Assembly: GCF_900155645.1 (NCBI RefSeq) | Contig: NZ_LT706985.1 | Span: 1,846,051-1,910,050 of the forward strand | Direction of reading: 5' to 3' | Length of the DNA: 64,000 nucleotides | Source of the DNA: Vaginimicrobium propionicum | GTDB lineage: Bacteria > Actinomycetota > Actinomycetes > Propionibacteriales > Propionibacteriaceae | Shown here: in pieces, positions 47,240-56,996 of the stretch | Numbering within the stretch: position 1 is the first letter of the stretch | Layout: each line of letters begins with the position of its first letter | Made by a program: the position numbers and the translations under genes | The notes under the pieces: model-generated | Database searches by the model: none | The model's input: the letters and a program-made list of their open reading frames with translations, nothing else | Told to the model about the DNA's origin: nothing

Positions 47240-48082
47240 ATGGACGCTAAGAAATTAGACGGCAAAGCCGTTGCAGCCCAAATTAAGTCTGAGCTTAGCC
47301 AGCGCCTAGCAGTTCTGGCTAAGCGTGGCATCGTGCCTGGTCTGGCCACTGTCCTAGTTGGGGATGATCCTGCTAGCCAAAATTATGTGCGGATGAAACA
47401 CCGCGACTGCCAACAAGTCGGTATCAAATCTATTCGGGTCAGCCTGCCTGCTGATGCTAGTTTCGCTCAAGTTGAGGACACTATCTGCAGCCTCAACGAG
47501 AATGCGCAATGCTCTGGCTATATCGTGCAGTTGCCGCTGCCGAAGCATTTGGACGAAAACCGCGTGCTCGGATTGATCGACCCTGCTAAAGATGCCGATG
47601 GTTTACATCCGGTCAACCTTGGCAAACTGGTTTTGGGGGAACCTGCCCCGTTACCGTGTACCCCGCGTGGCATTGTCGAATTGCTGCGCCGCTACAACAT
47701 TGAGTTAGCGGGTGCCGAGGTGTGCATTATTGGACGCGGCATCACTGTGGGTCGCCCGCTAGGGTTGTTACTTACTAGACGAAGCGAAAATTGTACGGTG
47801 ACCCTGTGCCACACCGGAACAAAAGACCTAGCCAGCCACACTCGCCAAGCGGATATCGTCATTGCTGCCGTTGGGGTGCCGGGGATAGTTACACCAGAGA
47901 TGATAAAAACCGGCAGTGTCTTGGTGGATGTTGGGGTTTCTAGAGTGGATGGTAAAACCGTCGGCGATCTTGACCCAAGAGTATGGGAAAAAGCGAGTTA
48001 CGTTACCCCTAACCCTGGCGGTGTTGGGCCGATGACCAGAGCCATGCTGTTGAGCAATATCGTAGACGCAGCCGAACGATGA
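47240..48082 (+). CDS. folD: Methylenetetrahydrofolate dehydrogenase/cyclohydrolase
   Basis: Oxidises 5,10-methylene-THF and hydrolyses the product to 10-formyl-THF, the donor used twice by the preceding PurN-PurH protein. It has 280 residues. The substrate-site motif is [17 protein letters not shown] (Tyr-x3-Lys), the second is [13 protein letters not shown], and [16 protein letters not shown] follows; the dinucleotide site is [14 protein letters not shown]. The C-terminal [17 protein letters not shown] is diagnostic. The stop overlaps DUF3017 (ATGA). Confidence 0.96.
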   Translation: MDAKKLDGKAVAAQIKSELSQRLAVLAKRGIVPGLATVLVGDDPASQNYVRMKHRDCQQVGIKSIRVSLPADASFAQVEDTICSLNENAQCSGYIVQLPLPKHLDENRVLGLIDPAKDADGLHPVNLGKLVLGEPAPLPCTPRGIVELLRRYNIELAGAEVCIIGRGITVGRPLGLLLTRRSENCTVTLCHTGTKDLASHTRQADIVIAAVGVPGIVTPEMIKTGSVLVDVGVSRVDGKTVGDLDPRVWEKASYVTPNPGGVGPMTRAMLLSNIVDAAER

Positions 48083-48396
48083 GTAACCCCAATTCGACAG
48101 GTGCTCATCAGGCGGTTCGCCCCTACCAGAACTACTTGAGCCCATGGGCACTATTGGCGTGCCTAACGGTATTCACCATCGGTATTGTGCTGGTGGTGGA
48201 CTGGCATTGGCGCCGCGGCACTTTTGTTATGGGGTTAGCGATGCTCCTGGCAGCTATTTTACGGATTATCTTGCCACCAAAGATGGCCGGTTTATTGGTG
48301 GTTAGAACCAAGATTTTCGATGTCAGTGTGTTGCTTGCCGGTTGGTTAGCGATTACGTCCTTAGCAGTTTTTGTGCCTGGGCTAATCAACAATTAA
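48079..48396 (+). CDS. DUF3017 membrane protein
   Basis: A 105-residue protein with three hydrophobic helices (about residues 22-40, 48-64 and 78-100). It fits the DUF3017 family, which in many actinobacteria is encoded immediately after folD (for example Rv3355c beside Rv3356c). The function is unknown. It overlaps folD by four bases, and a terminator follows, so it is the last gene of the purNH-folD group. Confidence 0.85.
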   Translation: MSNPNSTGAHQAVRPYQNYLSPWALLACLTVFTIGIVLVVDWHWRRGTFVMGLAMLLAAILRIILPPKMAGLLVVRTKIFDVSVLLAGWLAITSLAVFVPGLINN

Positions 48397-48429
48397 GGAA
48401 GTAAAAGCCAAGCAACCTGGTGAAACTGA

Positions 48430-48459
48430 AACTGGCCAGACCCTAGGGTCTGGCCAGTT
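48430..48459. terminator. Perfect 30-base palindrome between DUF3017 and fumC
   Basis: The arm AACTGGCCAGACCCT (48430-48444) is followed directly by its exact reverse complement AGGGTCTGGCCAGTT (48445-48459). It lies in a 77-base convergent gap. Flanking T-runs are weak on both strands. A bidirectional terminator is the most likely role. Confidence 0.7.
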
Positions 48460-48473
48460 AGCTTTATGAATGT

Positions 48474-49883
48474 TTATTCGTCAGCTGCACTCGGATGGGT
48501 CATATCTGCCGGAACCACCCAGGCGTCATATTCAGCCTCGGTTAGGAAGCCAGACTCCAGGGCAGATTCCTTCAGCGTTAGCCCCTTCTTGTGGGCATTC
48601 TTGGCGATAGCTGCAGCCTTGTCGTAACCGATATGCCGGTTCAAAGCAGTCACCTGCATTAAGTTCGAATCAAGGTTGGCTTGAATCTTCTCGCGGTTCG
48701 GCTCGATACCGAAAGCGCAGTGTTCGTCAAAGGATACGCAAGTATCCCCAAGCAGCTTAATCGACTCAAGCACGCACCAGGCCATCACTGGCTTATACAC
48801 GTTCAATTGGAAATTGCCTTGTGAACCAGCAAATCCAACGGTGGCGTCATTGCCGAAAACTTTGGTGGCGACCATCGTCATGGCTTCGCACTGAGTCGGG
48901 TTAACCTTGCCCGGCATAATGGACGAGCCTGGCTCATTTTCTGGAATGATCAACTCGCCGAAACCATTGCGCGGTCCAGACGCATACCAGCGCACATCAT
49001 TGGCAATCTTCATCAAGGCATCAGCCAAGGTGCGCAGTGCGGCCGATACCTGCACCAGTGCATCGTGGGCGGACAGATTAGCGAACAGGTTGTCAGCTTG
49101 TTTGAACTCTAAACCAGTTTGTTCACTGATCTTGGCAGCGCACAAAGCACCAAATTTCGGGTGAGCATTCAAGCCAGTACCAACGGCAGTACCACCAATG
49201 GCTAGCTCGCGGGCACGAGAATCGGCGTAGCGGATACCGTCAAGGGCGAAATCAATTTGGGCCACCCAACCGCTGATGACCTGACCCAAAGTGACGGGGG
49301 TGGCATCCTGCAAGTGGGTGCGGCCAACCATCACAATGTCAGCGAACTCTTTAGCTTTTTTGTCGAGAGTGTCGCGCAGTCTAGCAACGTCTGGAAACAG
49401 TTTCTCGTTTAGCTCAGTGACGACCGCAATGTGCATGGCGGTGGGGAAGGTGTCATTCGAAGATTGGCCGCGATTTACATGGTCATTGGGGTGGACGGGA
49501 GTCTTGGTTCCCAACTGTCCGCCAGCAATTTCGATGGCGCGGTTAGAAATCACCTCGTTGGTGTTCATATTCGATTGGGTGCCAGAGCCAGTCTGGAAAA
49601 CTACCAGCGGAAACTCTGTGTCCAATTTGCCAGCGATCACCTCGTCAGCAGCCTGGACGATGTAGTTGGCGATATCGGCGGGTAATTCCCCTAGCTCACT
49701 ATTGGCTTGGGCAGCGCTCTTCTTTAATACCCCGAGCGCTTTAATCATTGGGCGGTTCCACACGAAAGTGGGTCGTCCAATGTCGAAGTTTTGGATGGAG
49801 CGCTGAGTTTGAGCACCCCAGTAGTGGTCGGCGGGCACCTCAATGGTGCCCATGGAATCTTTTTCAGTCCTGGTTTCAGCCAT
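48474..49883 (-). CDS. fumC: Fumarate hydratase, class II
   Basis: Reversible hydration of fumarate to malate in the TCA cycle and in the reductive branch to succinate and propionate. It has 469 residues. Conserved regions are [18 protein letters not shown], the B-site/active-site [34 protein letters not shown] and the family signature [11 protein letters not shown]. It appears to be monocistronic and convergent with folD-DUF3017. The metabolic connection is to mutAB and pckG in the same window. Confidence 0.96.
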   Translation of the reverse strand: MAETRTEKDSMGTIEVPADHYWGAQTQRSIQNFDIGRPTFVWNRPMIKALGVLKKSAAQANSELGELPADIANYIVQAADEVIAGKLDTEFPLVVFQTGSGTQSNMNTNEVISNRAIEIAGGQLGTKTPVHPNDHVNRGQSSNDTFPTAMHIAVVTELNEKLFPDVARLRDTLDKKAKEFADIVMVGRTHLQDATPVTLGQVISGWVAQIDFALDGIRYADSRARELAIGGTAVGTGLNAHPKFGALCAAKISEQTGLEFKQADNLFANLSAHDALVQVSAALRTLADALMKIANDVRWYASGPRNGFGELIIPENEPGSSIMPGKVNPTQCEAMTMVATKVFGNDATVGFAGSQGNFQLNVYKPVMAWCVLESIKLLGDTCVSFDEHCAFGIEPNREKIQANLDSNLMQVTALNRHIGYDKAAAIAKNAHKKGLTLKESALESGFLTEAEYDAWVVPADMTHPSAADE

Positions 49884-49969
49884 GAAAACAGATTAGCCAA
49901 CTTCGTCTAGCAGCGTGAACATACCTGGTCTTGAATTGCGTGCTGCTCGAAGTTAAATCGCTGTCAGCT

Positions 49970-50890
49970 TTAGATGCCTAAGGCTGCTTTTTCTTCGGCA
50001 GTCACCACGCCCCCGGTAATCGGTTTTCCAGTGGAGGGTAGCGTCAAAATCTCTGCCCCGTGGGCGCGCACCACCAAGGTCTGCTCAAATTGGGCGCAGC
50101 GTGATTTGTCGCGGGTCACTACCGTCCAACCGTCATCCCACTGCTCAGTTTTGGCTGACCCGAGCGTCAGCATTGGTTCGATAGTGAAAGTCATGCCCTC
50201 TTTAATGATCGGTAACGGGGTTGGCTCATCATAATGAAGCACTACCAGCCCTGAGTGAAATGCCTTATGGCAGCCATGCCCGGTATATTCGCGCACCGAA
50301 TCATAGCCGAATCGGCGAGCGTAAGCGCCAATTACTTTTCCGATAACGTTTAGTGGTCTACCAGGGGCAACCGCTTTTATGCCCCTGTTCATAGCGGTTT
50401 GGGTTCGCTCGCTAAGTAGACGCGATTCCTCGTCCACTTCGCCAACATAAAAGGTGGCGCAGTTATCGCCGTGAACACCGTTTAAGTAAGCAGTGACGTC
50501 CAATTTAATAATGTCACCCTCAACGAGCTCGCGTTGATCTGGAATGCCGTGACAAATCACCTCGTTGACAGAGGTGCAGATGGATTTCGGGAAGCCTTGA
50601 TATTCCAGCGAGGCCGGATAAGCACCGTTATCGCAAAGAAATTCGTGGGCTACCCGGTCAAGTTCGTCTGTGGTTATCCCAGGTGCTATTTGGGCGGCGG
50701 CCACCAAAATAGCGTCTGCTGCAACACGCCCGGCAATTTTCATTTTTTCGATTGTTTCGTCATCCATGATGTCGGAACCGTCATAAGCTTCGCGACTCAT
50801 CTTGCCGACATATGGTGGACGGGTAATGCTTGGGGGGACGTGACGAATAGGACTAACAGGATAAGGCTTGACGAGACTCACCTTTAGCAT
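49970..50890 (-). CDS. map: Methionine aminopeptidase, type I
   Basis: Removes the initiator Met from nascent proteins. It has 306 residues with an N-terminal extension containing a Pro-rich segment (PVSPIRHVPPSITRPPYVGK) typical of the MetAP1c forms of actinobacteria. The metal ligands lie in DVTAYLNGVHGDNCATF, TGHGCHKAFHSG, FTIEPML and FEQTLVV. It begins four bases after the DUF2510 stop, so both are likely in one transcript, divergent from glnA2. Confidence 0.94.
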   Translation of the reverse strand: MLKVSLVKPYPVSPIRHVPPSITRPPYVGKMSREAYDGSDIMDDETIEKMKIAGRVAADAILVAAAQIAPGITTDELDRVAHEFLCDNGAYPASLEYQGFPKSICTSVNEVICHGIPDQRELVEGDIIKLDVTAYLNGVHGDNCATFYVGEVDEESRLLSERTQTAMNRGIKAVAPGRPLNVIGKVIGAYARRFGYDSVREYTGHGCHKAFHSGLVVLHYDEPTPLPIIKEGMTFTIEPMLTLGSAKTEQWDDGWTVVTRDKSRCAQFEQTLVVRAHGAEILTLPSTGKPITGGVVTAEEKAALGI

Positions 50891-50894
50891 TCTA

Positions 50895-51764
50895 CTAGCG
50901 GTCTACCTTTAGCGTTGCCAGCGCGTCTTCGACGAGTTTTGCCCGAGTCGTGTCTCCGATGGTTACGCACGAAATATATAGACCTAACTTATTGCTAATA
51001 CCTAAATCTACGACGATGACATCAACTATGTCGCCCTCAATTTGCGGCAAATCCGTGCTGCTAACGTGCACCTCGGACGTCATTCGCCAACCTCGGTAGT
51101 CGCCCACTTTGTAGGGCTCGGAACGCAAATCCACCCGCTTAGTAAAGTCCGTGAAATAGCCTGAAGAAGCCAGGCACTCCATGGTTTGACGGGCAGCATA
51201 TTGAGCGTTAGTAAAACCGTCCTCGGCGTTTAACTGGCCGACGGCGATATTCGACATCCACTCGGTGTAGCTGCCGGTGGCGACAGTATCTTTCTGTGCA
51301 TGTACATCGGAAGCCCAAGTAAGCCAAAAATCTATGTCGCTCCAACCAGAAATTTTGTCCACCATCAGCCCGCCACCGCGTAACTTGCCATCGTTGCGTT
51401 GGCTAGATTCATCGCTGTTTAAGGTGTAGGGGCAGGTAACTAGCACCTCTTGGCTAGGGGGTGGGGTTGGCTTAGTGGTTTCGTCCCAACCGGAGATGGT
51501 GGGAGCAGCTGAATTGGTGTCCTCTATGGCTGGCAGATTGTCTGGCTGAACGGTTGTGCCACCGAAAATTAGCCATGCCACTAAGGCCACGGCCACCAAA
51601 ATTGCGGCCACTATCGCCAAATTTAACCAGCGATTGGCCGAGGGTTTAGCGCCGCCACGAATCTCTGAAAGATCCGAAACATCTTCTGACCAGGCAGAAC
51701 CGTCCCAATAGCGGAACTTATTTTCTTCCCCCATGGGGTCTGGGTACCATCCGGCAGGAATCAT
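50895..51764 (-). CDS. DUF2510-domain membrane protein
   Basis: A 289-residue protein. It opens with the DUF2510 motif MIPAGWYPDPMGEENKFRYW and WDGSAWSEDV, which resembles a WW-like fold at the N-terminus of many actinobacterial membrane proteins. A helix at about residues 53-74 (NLAIVAAILVAVALVAWLIF) follows, then a 210-residue extracytoplasmic domain I do not recognise, with two Cys residues that could pair. ATG 51764 is chosen; a TTG six codons earlier lacks family similarity. The function is unknown. Confidence 0.8.
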   Translation of the reverse strand: MIPAGWYPDPMGEENKFRYWDGSAWSEDVSDLSEIRGGAKPSANRWLNLAIVAAILVAVALVAWLIFGGTTVQPDNLPAIEDTNSAAPTISGWDETTKPTPPPSQEVLVTCPYTLNSDESSQRNDGKLRGGGLMVDKISGWSDIDFWLTWASDVHAQKDTVATGSYTEWMSNIAVGQLNAEDGFTNAQYAARQTMECLASSGYFTDFTKRVDLRSEPYKVGDYRGWRMTSEVHVSSTDLPQIEGDIVDVIVVDLGISNKLGLYISCVTIGDTTRAKLVEDALATLKVDR

Positions 51765-51855
51765 TATCGCCAATCTTTTCAAGGGTCAGTAAAATCTTAT
51801 GGCTAATCATGGTCGCCTCCCAGGCTCTATCGCTAATGGGTGGCAGACTTTAACC

Positions 51856-53190
51856 ATGAGCCGTAAAAACGAGTACGTGTTGCGCACAGTTGAGGAACGC
51901 GGAATCAAGTTCATCAGGCTGTGGTTTAGTGACGTACTTGGATTCTTGAAATCCGTTGCTATCTCACCAGCAGAATTAGAGGGTGCGCTTAGCGAGGGCG
52001 TTGGTTTTGATGGCTCCGCTATTGAAGGCTATGCCCGCGTTTATGAAGCGGACATGATTGCCCGCCCCGATCCCGCGTCTTTTCAGTTGTTGCCGTGGCG
52101 GACGAAAGCCGCGACCGCCAGGATGTTCTGCGATATCACCATGCCGGACGGCTCACCAGCGCTGGCTGATCCCAGGCATGTGCTAAAGCGTGCCTTAAAT
52201 CGAGCCGCTGATATGGGATTTACCTTCTACATTCACCCCGAAATCGAGTTCTTTCTGCTCAAAGATCCGGTGATTCCTGGCCAGGTTCCCACCCCGTTGG
52301 ATAACGGTGGATATTTTGATCACACCACCATGGACGCTGGCACGGAGTTTCGCCGTCAAGCCATTGAAATGCTGGAAGAGATGGGTATTTCTGTAGAGTT
52401 CAGCCATCACGAGGGTGCCCCTGGACAACACGAAATCGACTTGAGATATGCGGATGCGCTGTCTATGTCGGATGCCATCATGACTGCCCGGGTAGTGCTG
52501 CGTGAGGTGGCTGTTTCCCAGGGTATCCACGCCACTTTCATGCCGAAACCGTTCACTAACCAACCAGGTTCGGGGATGCACACCCATATGAGTCTTTTCG
52601 AAGGCGAACAAAACGCGTTCTTTGATGCCACAGATGAAGTGCGGTTAAGTCGTATCGGTAGACACTTTGTCGCAGGCTTGTTGGCTCACGCCCGCGAAAT
52701 AACGGCGGTAACTAGTCAATGGGTTAATTCCTATAAACGATTAAATTGGGGTGGAGAAGCCCCCAGATATGTGTGCTGGGGCAGATCTAACCGTTCCGCG
52801 CTAGTTAGAGTGCCGTTATTCAAGCCAGATAAACCAGCCTCGGCAAGGGTGGAATATCGCAATATCGACCCGGCAACTAACCCGTATTTGACCTACGCCC
52901 TGTTATTGAATGCCGGCTTAGATGGTATCGAACACGAATTGCCGTTAGTTGAGGAATCAGAGGACGAGGTTTGGGCTTTAACTGAACGAGAACGGCGAGC
53001 CTTAGGTATTGAATCCTTACCGAGATCTCTAGAGGCAGCTATCGAGGCAATGGAGCGCAGCGATCTGGTGGCGAAAACTCTAGGTGAGCAGGTTTTTGAT
53101 TATTTCTTGCGCAATAAGCGGGCAGAATTCGATGCTTACCGTCAACAAGTCAGTATTCACGAATTAAAGACGATGCTTGGCAGGCTTTAA
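51856..53190 (+). CDS. glnA2: Glutamine synthetase, GlnA2 type
   Basis: A GSI-family enzyme of 444 residues. It is close to mycobacterial GlnA2 across its length: EYVLRTVEERGIKFIRLWF, GFDGSAIEGYAR, HPEIEFFLLK, EFSHHEGAPGQHEIDLR (metal and glutamate site), MHTHMSLFEG and NPYLTYALLLNAGL. The region that carries the adenylylation Tyr in GlnA1 reads EVWALTERERRALG, so this enzyme should not be controlled by GlnE. ATG 51856 aligns with the GlnA2 N-terminus; an ATG at 51799 would add 19 unmatched residues. The gene order glnA2...glnE...glnA1 follows mycobacteria. Confidence 0.92.
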   Translation: MSRKNEYVLRTVEERGIKFIRLWFSDVLGFLKSVAISPAELEGALSEGVGFDGSAIEGYARVYEADMIARPDPASFQLLPWRTKAATARMFCDITMPDGSPALADPRHVLKRALNRAADMGFTFYIHPEIEFFLLKDPVIPGQVPTPLDNGGYFDHTTMDAGTEFRRQAIEMLEEMGISVEFSHHEGAPGQHEIDLRYADALSMSDAIMTARVVLREVAVSQGIHATFMPKPFTNQPGSGMHTHMSLFEGEQNAFFDATDEVRLSRIGRHFVAGLLAHAREITAVTSQWVNSYKRLNWGGEAPRYVCWGRSNRSALVRVPLFKPDKPASARVEYRNIDPATNPYLTYALLLNAGLDGIEHELPLVEESEDEVWALTERERRALGIESLPRSLEAAIEAMERSDLVAKTLGEQVFDYFLRNKRAEFDAYRQQVSIHELKTMLGRL

Positions 53191-53936
53191 CTCGCCGACA
53201 TTAGGCTTTCGACTCTGAAAACTGGCAGCATAGCGGCAGTTTGGCTAGCGTGCGCGCCAGAGACTTGGAGCTGGCCAGTAGTTAGTGCTTCATTCCATCT
53301 AAGACGTCCAGTTGCCAAATCAAGAAATAGTTTCGGAGTGGTTTCTACCAAGTTCGGTGGTGTGCCTCTAGTGTGGGTGGGGCCTTGCCCGAATGCGCCC
53401 ACTTGGACGGCGCTAAATGGTGGCACGCGTACCTCAATGGATTGGCCTTCGAAACGCTCAGCCATCACTGACAGTAGAGAGCGCACAGATTCAGCCATGC
53501 TTGCTCTTGGTATCTCTAAACCTAGGTCGGTGGTTAGGCAAGATACTTCGATGATATTTGCGCGTAAATAGTCGATTAGCCTACTGACCCCGAAATCAGT
53601 GTTTACCGTAGTAGGTAGGCCTTTCGATAAGGCTGCAGTCATTTCTTGTAGAACAGGCGCGAGTTTTTCAGGTGTTATCTGGCAAGAAGTCACCAATATC
53701 TGCGGTTTGGTTGTTGTAGCCGTCTTTTCGCGCGCATAGAGATGATCGCTGAAAGTTGGGGGTGCCTCTCGGGTGGGGGATTGGAAAGCTTTAAGGGTTG
53801 CAGAGGCCACAAAGGTTAGCCAAGCGCAGGCTTTAGGGTCAGTTTGGGTTGGTTTAACAAGCGAAGTCAGCTCTTGGACGAGAACATCCGCAACCCGCTG
53901 TAACGCTAGCTGCGCGCGGTTAGCCAAAACTGTCAC
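53187..53936 (-). CDS. SCP-domain protein with maleylpyruvate-isomerase-like N-terminus
   Basis: A 249-residue protein. Residues 1-150 look like the helical bundle of mycothiol-dependent maleylpyruvate isomerase-like (MDMPI/DinB) proteins; RLIDYLRANIIEVSCLTTDLG corresponds to their DYLRxRxxEVxVHxxDL segment split by the turn. The His residues that bind metal in active members are absent here (Cys-Leu-Thr in place of the His motif). Residues 165-245 match the bacterial sterol-carrier-like domain (VRVPPFSAVQVG, HTRGTPPNLVET, FLDLATGRLRWNEAL, GQLQVSGAHA). The ligand is unknown. It lies antisense between glnA2 and glnE, and its stop overlaps the glnA2 stop. Confidence 0.72.
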   Translation of the reverse strand: MTVLANRAQLALQRVADVLVQELTSLVKPTQTDPKACAWLTFVASATLKAFQSPTREAPPTFSDHLYAREKTATTTKPQILVTSCQITPEKLAPVLQEMTAALSKGLPTTVNTDFGVSRLIDYLRANIIEVSCLTTDLGLEIPRASMAESVRSLLSVMAERFEGQSIEVRVPPFSAVQVGAFGQGPTHTRGTPPNLVETTPKLFLDLATGRLRWNEALTTGQLQVSGAHASQTAAMLPVFRVESLMSAS

Positions 53937-54071
53937 CTCTTAAAATTAGATTGGTATCGTCGCTAAACGATGGCTAGAAAGCTAACGTCTAGACAACTAA
54001 CTACTTCAACCTACACCGACGAGTTTTATTCAGTTGGTTTAATCTAGCTGAACGCAGGGAAAGGCGAGAAA

Positions 54072-56996
54072 ATGACAGACCGCGTTGCCACCGCCGCTGG
54101 TGAACTGGCCAAGCTCGGTTTCTCTAACACCGCCGCAGCACTGAAACTTATTGAAGCTCTTAACGAATCAGGTATTGAAATCAGCCCACGGCAAATAGCT
54201 GCCGGTGCCGACCAAGATTTAACATTGCGCGCCCTTGCCCACTTGGCGGTAAGCGTCCCAAATGAATTACGCCAAGCATGTGAAAACCCTGATTGGTTAT
54301 CTCGGCTGGTAGCCGTTCTAGGCGCTAGCTACGCCCTAAATCAGCATTTGATGGCTCACCCACACGACATTCTCGTGTTAGCTGGCCAGCCAGATGAGCG
54401 CAGCGTCTTGACCAGGCTAAAAGAAGCTATTGCCAAAGATGACGCCATCTCACCCCAAGATCGGCTGCGCCTAGCCAACAAGAGAGAACTGCTGCGGATT
54501 GCAGGCTTCGACTTGAGTGCCCCAGACCCGATGACTGTCGTGGAAGAAGTAGGCCGGCAGCTGGCGGAATTAGCTGATGCAATCGTAATGTGCGCCCTAG
54601 AGATTGCTACCAACCAAATACCAGGCCACGAAACAGTTCGTCTTGGGGTAGTGGCATTAGGCAAATGCGGTGGCCAAGAGCTTAACTACTGCTCTGACGT
54701 GGACGTGGTCTTTATTGCTGAACCTGTGGAGGATCAATCCGCTAGTGAGGCCATGCAGGTGGCCACGAAAATAGCTTCTTTGTGTGCGCGAATATGCTCA
54801 GACCACACATCGGCAGGCACCATCTGGCCACTTGATGCTGCTCTGCGACCAGAAGGTAACGCTGGCCCATTGGTGCGCTCAATGTCGTCAATGCGTGCCT
54901 ACTACGAGAAGTGGGCGAAAAACTGGGAATTTCAAGCCATGCTTAAAGCTCGCCCAATGGCGGGAGATATGGCGCTAGCTAAAGAGTTCTGCCAGTTAGT
55001 TAGCCAAAAAGTTTGGCAAGCTGGTGGCCAAGACAATTTCATGGCTGATGTTCAAGCTATGCGCAAGCGCGTCATCGCTAACATCCCAACCCCGCAACGT
55101 GGGCGCGAAATAAAATTAGGCGCTGGCGGGCTAAGAGATGTCGAGTTCAGTGTTCAACTTTTGCAGCTCGTCCACGGCAGAGCGGACGATAGGTTACGTC
55201 AGCCAGGCACTCTGCCAGCCCTACGAGCCTTGACTGAGCACGGTTATATCGGACGGGCAGATGGGGCGAAACTTGCTGAGGCCTACCGTTTTGCCAGAGT
55301 GCTGGAACATAGGCTGCAACTGTCTAGATTGCGTCGCACCCATTTAATGCCAACCACCGAAACAGATTTGAATCTCCTAGCCAGGCAGATAAATTTTGAT
55401 GGCGACGGTAAAGAGTTGTGGCAGCACTGGCGCAAGTCAACGCGCGAGGTGTTACAACTCCAGCAGCGGGTTTTCTACTCGCCGCTGCTAGAAGCTGTCT
55501 CAAAAGTTCCCACCGAGTCGTTGAAACTAACTGAACAAGCGGCAGAGGATAGGTTGAGGGCTCTCGGGTTTGGTGGACCCAAAGCCGCGCTAAAAAATAT
55601 CGAGGCGCTAACTACTGGCGTCACCAGAGCCACGGAGATTCAGCGGCACCTCATGCCAGCCATGCTGCAATGGTTTAGTGAAGGACCCAACCCTGATCTA
55701 GGGTTGCTGTCGTTTCGTACTCTGTCAGAGGATATGGGTACGACTAGCTGGTATCTGCGCGCTTTGCGGGATAAAGATTGGATGGCGGAGCGGGTAGCTA
55801 AAATTTTATCGTCCAGCCGCTACGTGTCTAAACTGCTCCACCGAGACGCGGCAATGGTGCAACTGTTATCCGATGATTCTTTACTGGTGCCCCGCAGCCG
55901 CGACGATTTAACGTCAGCGCTGGTCAAAGCCGGTATGCGTCACCATGAAAGCGCCGATTCAATAGCCGCCATTCGAGCGCTTAGAAGACGAGAATTATTC
56001 CGGCTAGCTGTCGGCGACATTTTGTCGATGATAGATATTCAGGCTCTCGGGGCAGGCCTGTCAGATTTAGCAGCGGCGGTAGTCGAGGCTGCGTTGGTGA
56101 TCGCGCGCCGAGAAGAATCGGCAGCCGGTGGCAGCGAAATTGACGCCTTACCGATTGGCATTATCGCTATGGGGCGCTGGGGTGGTGGCGAATTGAGTTA
56201 CGCCTCCGACATTGATGCCATGGCAATCGTGCCCGACGAAGCAGACAGCCAAGCCATTGCAGCAGCCACCCGCATAGTGACTAGGGTCAGACAAATGCTG
56301 CGGGTGCCAGGAGCAGATCCGGCTTTAGAGATTGATCTGGATTTGCGTCCCGAAGGTAAGAACGGCCCAGTAGTGCGCACCTTGTCCAGTTACCTTAATT
56401 ATTACGCTAAATGGGGTGAAACTTGGGAGGCGCAAGCGCTAACCAGAGCCAGTTTCGGGGCGGGGGATCAGGCGATAGTTGAGCAATTCTTAGCCAAAAT
56501 AGCTGACATTCGTTGGCCTGCAGAAGGCATTTCAGCTAGCCAAATCACCAAAATTCGACGCATGAAAGCGCGTATCGAAACTGAACGTGCCGGACGTGAC
56601 GCTAGACGAAACCTAAAACTTGGCCCAGGCGGGTTAAGCGATGTCGAATGGGTGGCTCAACTATTGCAAATGCGCTATGCCGGCACTAATACGAAACTTC
56701 GAACCACTGCCACGATAACGGCACTAAACGCGGCGGTAGACGTTGGGGTGCTGGACGCTAACGATGCACAATCGTTGATTGCTGCCTGGAAGTTGGCCTC
56801 CGATCTAAGAAATAAATCCATGCTGGTGCGCGGGCGGGCGTCCGCGCTGCTGCCCGGCGACTATCGAGAAACTGAAGCTCTAGCCATGCTTTTGGGATAC
56901 GGACGCGGAGAGGCGTCAACGCTGCTAGAAAAATGGCAGCACCTGTCGCGTCTGGCAGATGAAGTAGTAGATCGGGTCTTTTGGGGGCGTAACTAA
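54072..56996 (+). CDS. glnE: Bifunctional glutamine synthetase adenylyltransferase/deadenylase
   Basis: Adds AMP to, and removes AMP from, the regulatory Tyr of GlnA1 in response to nitrogen status. It has 974 residues, the usual 950-1000. The two nucleotidyltransferase domains are visible: VALGKCGGQELNYCSDVDVV near residue 196 and IAMGRWGGGELSYASDIDAM near residue 697, each with its DxD pair, followed in each half by a helical domain (LGAGGLRDVEFSVQLLQL and LGPGGLSDVEWVAQLLQM). It precedes the SDR gene without a gap. Its target GlnA1 is encoded just beyond, on the opposite strand. Confidence 0.95.
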   Translation: MTDRVATAAGELAKLGFSNTAAALKLIEALNESGIEISPRQIAAGADQDLTLRALAHLAVSVPNELRQACENPDWLSRLVAVLGASYALNQHLMAHPHDILVLAGQPDERSVLTRLKEAIAKDDAISPQDRLRLANKRELLRIAGFDLSAPDPMTVVEEVGRQLAELADAIVMCALEIATNQIPGHETVRLGVVALGKCGGQELNYCSDVDVVFIAEPVEDQSASEAMQVATKIASLCARICSDHTSAGTIWPLDAALRPEGNAGPLVRSMSSMRAYYEKWAKNWEFQAMLKARPMAGDMALAKEFCQLVSQKVWQAGGQDNFMADVQAMRKRVIANIPTPQRGREIKLGAGGLRDVEFSVQLLQLVHGRADDRLRQPGTLPALRALTEHGYIGRADGAKLAEAYRFARVLEHRLQLSRLRRTHLMPTTETDLNLLARQINFDGDGKELWQHWRKSTREVLQLQQRVFYSPLLEAVSKVPTESLKLTEQAAEDRLRALGFGGPKAALKNIEALTTGVTRATEIQRHLMPAMLQWFSEGPNPDLGLLSFRTLSEDMGTTSWYLRALRDKDWMAERVAKILSSSRYVSKLLHRDAAMVQLLSDDSLLVPRSRDDLTSALVKAGMRHHESADSIAAIRALRRRELFRLAVGDILSMIDIQALGAGLSDLAAAVVEAALVIARREESAAGGSEIDALPIGIIAMGRWGGGELSYASDIDAMAIVPDEADSQAIAAATRIVTRVRQMLRVPGADPALEIDLDLRPEGKNGPVVRTLSSYLNYYAKWGETWEAQALTRASFGAGDQAIVEQFLAKIADIRWPAEGISASQITKIRRMKARIETERAGRDARRNLKLGPGGLSDVEWVAQLLQMRYAGTNTKLRTTATITALNAAVDVGVLDANDAQSLIAAWKLASDLRNKSMLVRGRASALLPGDYRETEALAMLLGYGRGEASTLLEKWQHLSRLADEVVDRVFWGRN

